Shown here: piece after piece, positions 35,292 through 38,913 of the stretch
Layout of the letters: each line of letters starts with the position of its first letter
Numbering within the stretch: position 1 is the stretch's first letter
NCBI RefSeq assembly: GCF_029891575.1
Contig: NZ_JARZHF010000016.1
Span: 1-38,913, forward strand
Direction: 5' to 3'
Source of the DNA: Salipaludibacillus daqingensis
Lineage (GTDB): Bacteria > Bacillota > Bacilli > Bacillales > Salisediminibacteriaceae
DNA: 38,913 nucleotides
Position numbers and translations under genes: made by a program
The notes under the pieces: model-generated
The model's input: the letters and a program-made list of their open reading frames with translations, nothing else
Databases searched by the model: none
What the model was told of the DNA's origin: nothing

Positions 35292-36482
35292 TTAGATTTT
35301 CAAAAACGTTTTTTCTAATGCCTGCTTCATGTCATCCCAAATATCCATAGGGCTTTCCAATCCGACAGATAATCGAACAAGGGAATCATTAATCCCCATC
35401 TTTTTTCGTTCCTCTTCAGGAACAACAGAATGAGTCATAGAGGCTGGATGTTGAATGAGTGACTCTGCATCTCCTAAACTGACCGCTACTTGTACGACAT
35501 TTAACTCATTCATAAATCGCTGTGCCGCTTCCTTACCCCCATCTATCTCAAAACTAATTAATCCACCAAAATCTTTCATCTGTTTTTTCGCTAATCCGTG
35601 CTGTGAAAAAGTTGGATCTCCTGGGTAAATAATCTTTCTGACATTCGGTTCATCCTTTAATTTATCAAAAATCAAGCGAGCATTCTCACAGTGACGGTCC
35701 ATCCGTACTGCCAATGTTTTCAACCCACGAAGTAAAAGCCATGCATCAAACGGACCTAACACCCCTCCAATGTCCTTCAGTGTTGTCATGCGGATTGTCT
35801 GCATATCTTCAGCAGGTCCAGCAGCTATTCCTGCAATCACATCTCCGTGACCACTTATATATTTAGTAGCACTATGAATAACGAAATCAGCTCCGACAGT
35901 GATCGGTTGTTGCAAGTAAGGCGAACAAAAAGTATTATCAACAACTACTTTCAATCCTTCTTCCTTAGCAACTTTAATGACCATTTCTAAATCAACCAGT
36001 TTCATTGTTGGATTAATTGGAGTTTCTAAATAAAGCACTTTCGTCTCTGGACGTATCATCGCTCTAATTTTCTCTGGACTATCCATTTGCATGAGATCAA
36101 AATCTATATTAAATTTTTCGTTCGCCATTTCAAGAAATCCGAACGTACAACCATAAACCCCCTCTGAAACAAGGATATGATCTCCTGCTTTCATTAAATG
36201 AATAAGCACGGCTGATACTGCTGCCATGCCGGAACTAAAGGCAACTGCCTCTTCTGCTTCTTCAAGGTCAGCCATTTTCTTTTCTAATTCCGATACGGTC
36301 GGATTACCTAACCTAGAATAGATGTAACCGCTTTCATTTCCAGCAAAACGAGCTTCTCCCTGCTCAGCATTATCAAATACAAACGTGGATGTCTGGTATA
36401 ACGGGTGAGTTAAACTTCCGTGATGTTTACTCCGATCAAAATAACCGTGAATCAATCTTGTTTCCAAGTCTTTTTTTTGCAT
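35292..36482 (-). CDS. megL: Methionine gamma-lyase (PLP-dependent)
   Basis: A 396-aa enzyme of the Cys/Met-metabolism PLP family. The PLP lysine is K207 in SATKYISGHGD, phosphate-binding residues lie in YSRLGNPT and SSGMAA, and the PLP ring aspartate is in VVDNTF. C112 in VYGCTF matches the cysteine that marks true methionine gamma-lyases, where cystathionine enzymes have another residue. It would split methionine to methanethiol, ammonia and 2-oxobutyrate, or homocysteine to H2S. Cystathionine gamma-lyase or O-acetylhomoserine sulfhydrylase are the alternatives. It is an insertion between yaaC and rrn relative to B. subtilis. AAGGGG lies 11 nt before the ATG. Confidence 0.82.
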   Translation of the reverse strand: MQKKDLETRLIHGYFDRSKHHGSLTHPLYQTSTFVFDNAEQGEARFAGNESGYIYSRLGNPTVSELEKKMADLEEAEEAVAFSSGMAAVSAVLIHLMKAGDHILVSEGVYGCTFGFLEMANEKFNIDFDLMQMDSPEKIRAMIRPETKVLYLETPINPTMKLVDLEMVIKVAKEEGLKVVVDNTFCSPYLQQPITVGADFVIHSATKYISGHGDVIAGIAAGPAEDMQTIRMTTLKDIGGVLGPFDAWLLLRGLKTLAVRMDRHCENARLIFDKLKDEPNVRKIIYPGDPTFSQHGLAKKQMKDFGGLISFEIDGGKEAAQRFMNELNVVQVAVSLGDAESLIQHPASMTHSVVPEEERKKMGINDSLVRLSVGLESPMDIWDDMKQALEKTFLKI

Positions 36483-36524
36483 AGAAAAAACAACCCCTTT
36501 TTAATTTACAATTTCACCTCTTTT

Positions 36525-36553
36525 ATTATACTCGTTAATCTAAAAACTGTCGA
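36525..36553 (-). promoter_or_regulatory. Promoter of the methionine gamma-lyase gene
   Basis: On the minus strand, TCGACA (36548-36553) and TATAAT (36525-36530) are 17 bp apart. I see no S-box or T-box in the leader of about 35 nt. The remaining 36554-36803 is AT-rich with nothing evident beyond the start region of the next plus-strand ORF. Confidence 0.6.
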
Positions 36554-36803
36554 AGACATTTTTCCAATTAACTTCCTATCATAATATAGGAATGAATTCA
36601 TTTTCCTTTGAAAAATATGGTCAGCATTTGTTGTCATTTAAAAGGTTAAACTTTAATTAGATCGTAAAACTTAATGGATCACCTCATTGACGATTTATAA
36701 TCACATGAAGAGATTCCCTACTTACACCACAAGACACTAAACGTTTTTCAATATCAACATCATAAGCTAACATAGCCTAATTAAAAAGGAGCAATGATAT
36801 ATA

Positions 36804-37001
36804 ATGAGTACTCATAAAACATTTGCGAGAAAAAAGCCTACAGAAACATATGCACCTCGAAACAAAGAATTTAACGCTTCTACCGGCTCTAGACGAGTTC
36901 CAGGTGACTCCATTGATAAATATAAAGATATAGAAGAAGTGAATATAGGCATGGCAGAAAAAGAGCTAAGGCAGCAAAATGAAAATAACTCCCTTAGGTA
37001 A
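36804..37001 (+). CDS. Small hydrophilic protein of unknown function (65 aa)
   Basis: A 65-aa highly charged ORF starting MSTHKTFARKKPTETYAPRN and containing SRRVPGDSIDKYKDIEEVNI; no membrane segment or cysteine. I do not recognise it. AAAAAGGAG lies upstream at a long spacing of about 12 nt; an out-of-frame ATG lies in between. It precedes the yteA-like sporulation gene by 144 bp on the same strand. Its basic N-terminus and acidic C-terminus recall small spore-associated proteins, but that is only an impression. Confidence 0.5.
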   Translation: MSTHKTFARKKPTETYAPRNKEFNASTGSRRVPGDSIDKYKDIEEVNIGMAEKELRQQNENNSLR

Positions 37002-37145
37002 CTTGATTTTTCTAATCCTTCTTTCTGTGTTGTAGCGTTGTTAAACTAAGCTTTTTCTCAAACTTCCAAAATGTTTGCAGAGAATTCCTTTTCTAAAGAG
37101 ACAAACTAAAACTGTACGGTATTTCATTAGATTGGAGGTGTAAGG

Positions 37146-37877
37146 GTGCTAACAAATGATCAACTGCAGACATTAAAAAAAACGTTGGAACAAACGAAAG
37201 AGGATTTGCAAATGCGATTAAACGGTCAACATTACGGACGGGAGTTTGAGTTCCCTAAAGAATCCGTAAGTGAATTATCCAATTATGATAATCATCCTGG
37301 TGATCTTGGTACTGAATTATTTGAAAGAGAAAAAGATATTGCCTTAAATGAACACAGTGAACACGTATTACAAGAAGTGGTTCAGTCACTGAAAGAAATG
37401 GAACAAGGCAGTTATGGAAAGTGTGAAGCGTGTGGGATTGAAATCCCATATGAACGATTAGAAGCAGTGCCTACTGCTCGACGTTGCATTAAACACACAG
37501 AAGAGAATAAAGTGACAAATAACCGCCCTGAAGAAGAAGACGTGATTGCACCTGCCTTTGGAAAATTCGATTACGATGAGAGTTCTCGAAATGAGACCTT
37601 TTTTGATGCAGAAGATTCATGGCAAGCTGTAAGTGTTTATGGTTCCTCAGAGACACCATCAGATTTCAACAATACGGATAACAAAGACTACAACAACATG
37701 TTTGTGGAATCAGATGAACCTGTAGGCATAGTAGAAGAAGTTGAAGGCATTCTCACAGCAGATATAGAAGGCAACTATTCTGGAGTAAGTATCGACCATA
37801 AGCGCTATGAAAAATATTTAGATGAAAACAGAGCTTTATCAGTATTTGACAGAAATGATGAAAATGAAAATAGATAA
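37146..37877 (+). CDS. yteA: YteA-family sporulation protein with DksA/TraR-type zinc finger
   Basis: A 243-aa protein with a coiled-coil N-terminal half (residues 1-85) containing NYDNHPGDLGTELFEREKD, a conserved string of the YteA family. A C4-type zinc finger follows, with C93-x2-C96 and C114-x2-H117, so the last ligand is His in place of Cys. The C-terminal third is acidic and Asn-rich. The DksA/TraR fold can enter the RNA polymerase secondary channel; the role of YteA in sporulation is poorly defined. The start is GTG 37146, 6 nt after GGAGGTG. A strong terminator follows. Confidence 0.85.
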   Translation: MLTNDQLQTLKKTLEQTKEDLQMRLNGQHYGREFEFPKESVSELSNYDNHPGDLGTELFEREKDIALNEHSEHVLQEVVQSLKEMEQGSYGKCEACGIEIPYERLEAVPTARRCIKHTEENKVTNNRPEEEDVIAPAFGKFDYDESSRNETFFDAEDSWQAVSVYGSSETPSDFNNTDNKDYNNMFVESDEPVGIVEEVEGILTADIEGNYSGVSIDHKRYEKYLDENRALSVFDRNDENENR

Positions 37878-37907
37878 TAAACTACTGAAGTTCTCTAATT
37901 AATCTAA

Positions 37908-37950
37908 CTCCATTCCTAGTGCCAGGCTAAGGAATGGAGTGTTTCATTTT
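37908..37950 (+). terminator. Terminator after the yteA-like gene
   Basis: A 10-bp perfect stem ACTCCATTCC / GGAATGGAGT with a 14-base loop, followed by GTTTCATTTT on the plus strand. It lies 30 bp after the stop codon. Confidence 0.85.
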
Positions 37951-38015
37951 GGGAAGTTGTATTTTATTATGGGATCTTAGATCTTATTGGGATTTTGATG
38001 GGGGAGTGTCGTTTA

Positions 38016-38690
38016 TAGGGCACTAATCGACTGCTTTAGTGACCCTAAATTCCTTTTTATTGCATTTTAGGGGCATTAGTTGCTTGCTTTAGTGACCATA
38101 AATACGTAAATGACGCATTTATAGGGCACTAATCGTTTGCTTTAGTGACCCTAAATTCCTTTTTATTGCATTTTAGGGGCATTAGTTGCTTGCTTTAGTG
38201 ACCCTAAATACGTAAATGGCATATTTATAGGGCACTAATCGTTTGCTTTAGTGACCCTAAATTCTTTTTTATTTCATTTTAGGAGCATTAGTTGCTTCCT
38301 CTAGTGACCCTAAATACGTAAATGGCGCATTTATAGGGCACTAATCGTTTGCTTTAGTGACCCTCTTTTTCCAAAATAGCTCTTCATAGGTCGCTAGTTG
38401 ATCTCGCTTGTGACCGTCTTTCATCAAATTCAACTCATGTCTGGCACAAGACGCCTTCTCTTGTGACCGTCTTTCGTCAAAATCAGTTCATGTCTGGCAC
38501 AAGACGCTCTCTCTTGTGACCGTCTTTCGTCAAAATCAGTTCATGTCTGGCACAAGACGCTCTCTCTTGTGACCGTCTTTCATCAAAATCCACTCATGTC
38601 TGGCACAAGACGCCCTCTCTTGTGACCGTCTTTTTCCAAATTCCACTCGCTTTGGTCACAAGACGCCCTGCTATTGCTTGTTCACACATC
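38016..38690. repeat. Array of twelve 53-bp hairpin units plus one degenerate unit
   Basis: Each unit has an imperfect inverted repeat whose right arm contains GTGACC. The right arms start at 38036, 38089, 38142, 38195, 38248, 38301, 38354, 38407, 38460, 38513, 38566 and 38619, a step of exactly 53 bp every time. A thirteenth, altered unit begins at 38654. Units 1-7 have arms AGGG-CACTAA / TTAGTGACCCT and alternate between two subtypes, a 106-bp higher-order period. Unit 8 is a hybrid. Units 9-12 have arms TGG-CACAAG / CTTGTGACC. The array fills the gene-free span between the yteA-like gene and the 5S terminator. 53 is not a multiple of 3 and no ORF spans it. Confidence 0.95.
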
Positions 38691-38739
38691 CAATAACTCA
38701 CCACCGCCCCCAAAATCAACATGCTCAAAAACTAAAACA

Positions 38740-38773
38740 CAAAAAAAGACACCCTCATAAATGAGAATGTCTT
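38740..38773 (-). terminator. Terminator of the upstream rRNA operon
   Basis: Stem AAGACATTCTCAT / ATGAGGGTGTCTT (G-U pairs included) followed by TTTTTTTG on the minus strand, starting 5 bp after the 5S 3' end. It closes the rRNA operon that enters from the right edge. Confidence 0.88.
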
Positions 38774-38777
38774 AAAT

Positions 38778-38894
<117 letters not shown>

Positions 38895-38913
38895 CATATG
38901 AAATTGACAGGTC

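Noticed and set aside
38016-38690. CRISPR array
   Set aside because: The period is regular, but there are no unique spacers between short identical repeats. The whole 53-bp unit repeats with gradual drift, and no cas genes are present.

Overview
The window is chromosomal DNA of a Bacillaceae-type Bacillota. It reads almost entirely on the minus strand and runs between two rRNA operons in the same orientation. The 5S gene of one operon sits at the right edge, and the 5' end of the next operon's 16S gene sits at the left edge. The backbone, read right to left (yaaC / guaB, dacA, pdxS, pdxT, serS, then tadA, ffs, dnaX, yaaK, recR, yaaL, bofA, rrn), is the origin-proximal gene order of Bacillus subtilis between rrnO and rrnA. 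The replication origin is therefore expected beyond the right edge. bofA and a yteA-family gene point to a spore former. Acidic exported proteins and an N/D/E-rich lipoprotein linker would suit a salt- or alkali-adapted species, but I cannot name the genus.

Layout. 1-4237: rrn promoters and leader, bofA, yaaL, recR, yaaK and dnaX. 4466-6763: a CHASE4-like/HAMP/GGDEF/EAL membrane protein inserted between dnaX and the SRP RNA gene. 7046-8199: SRP RNA, a 51-aa YycC-like gene and tadA. 8283-20290: an accessory island for anaerobic respiration. It holds a twelve-gene minus-strand operon for System I cytochrome c maturation (unknown exported protein, ccmE, ccmF, two ccmH-like genes, a ccmI-like gene, an unknown membrane protein, ccmA, ccmB, ccmC, ccmD, ccmG), a divergent YeeE/YedE-family membrane protein without cysteines, and nrfHA (ammonia-forming nitrite reductase). 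20526-26466: an oppDFABC peptide transporter operon. 26467-27726: AT-rich DNA with no convincing gene. 27727-34201: serS with a T-box leader, pdxT, pdxS, dacA and guaB. 34313-37877: yaaC, a methionine gamma-lyase, a 65-aa unknown ORF and a yteA-like zinc-finger gene. 38016-38690: an array of hairpin-forming units at an exact 53-bp period. 38740-38894: rrn terminator and 5S.

How the genes work together. NrfH would pass menaquinol electrons to NrfA, which reduces nitrite to ammonium. These two proteins carry nine heme-c sites, so they need a cytochrome c maturation system. Gram-positive bacteria normally use the ResBC (System II) pathway; here a complete System I set lies beside nrfHA. All three transcription units (ccm, yeeE-like, nrfHA) have a TGTGA...TCACA-type dyad centred about 40-42 bp upstream of the predicted transcription start. 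This looks like one FNR/CRP-controlled anaerobic regulon. It is the most interesting system in the window. Its components carry further oddities: a CxxxY-type CcmE, a cysteine-depleted second CcmH, a cysteine-free YeeE homologue, and three operon proteins sharing a CcmI/SHOCT-like helical motif. The second major oddity is the phase-locked 53-bp array next to the 5S gene.
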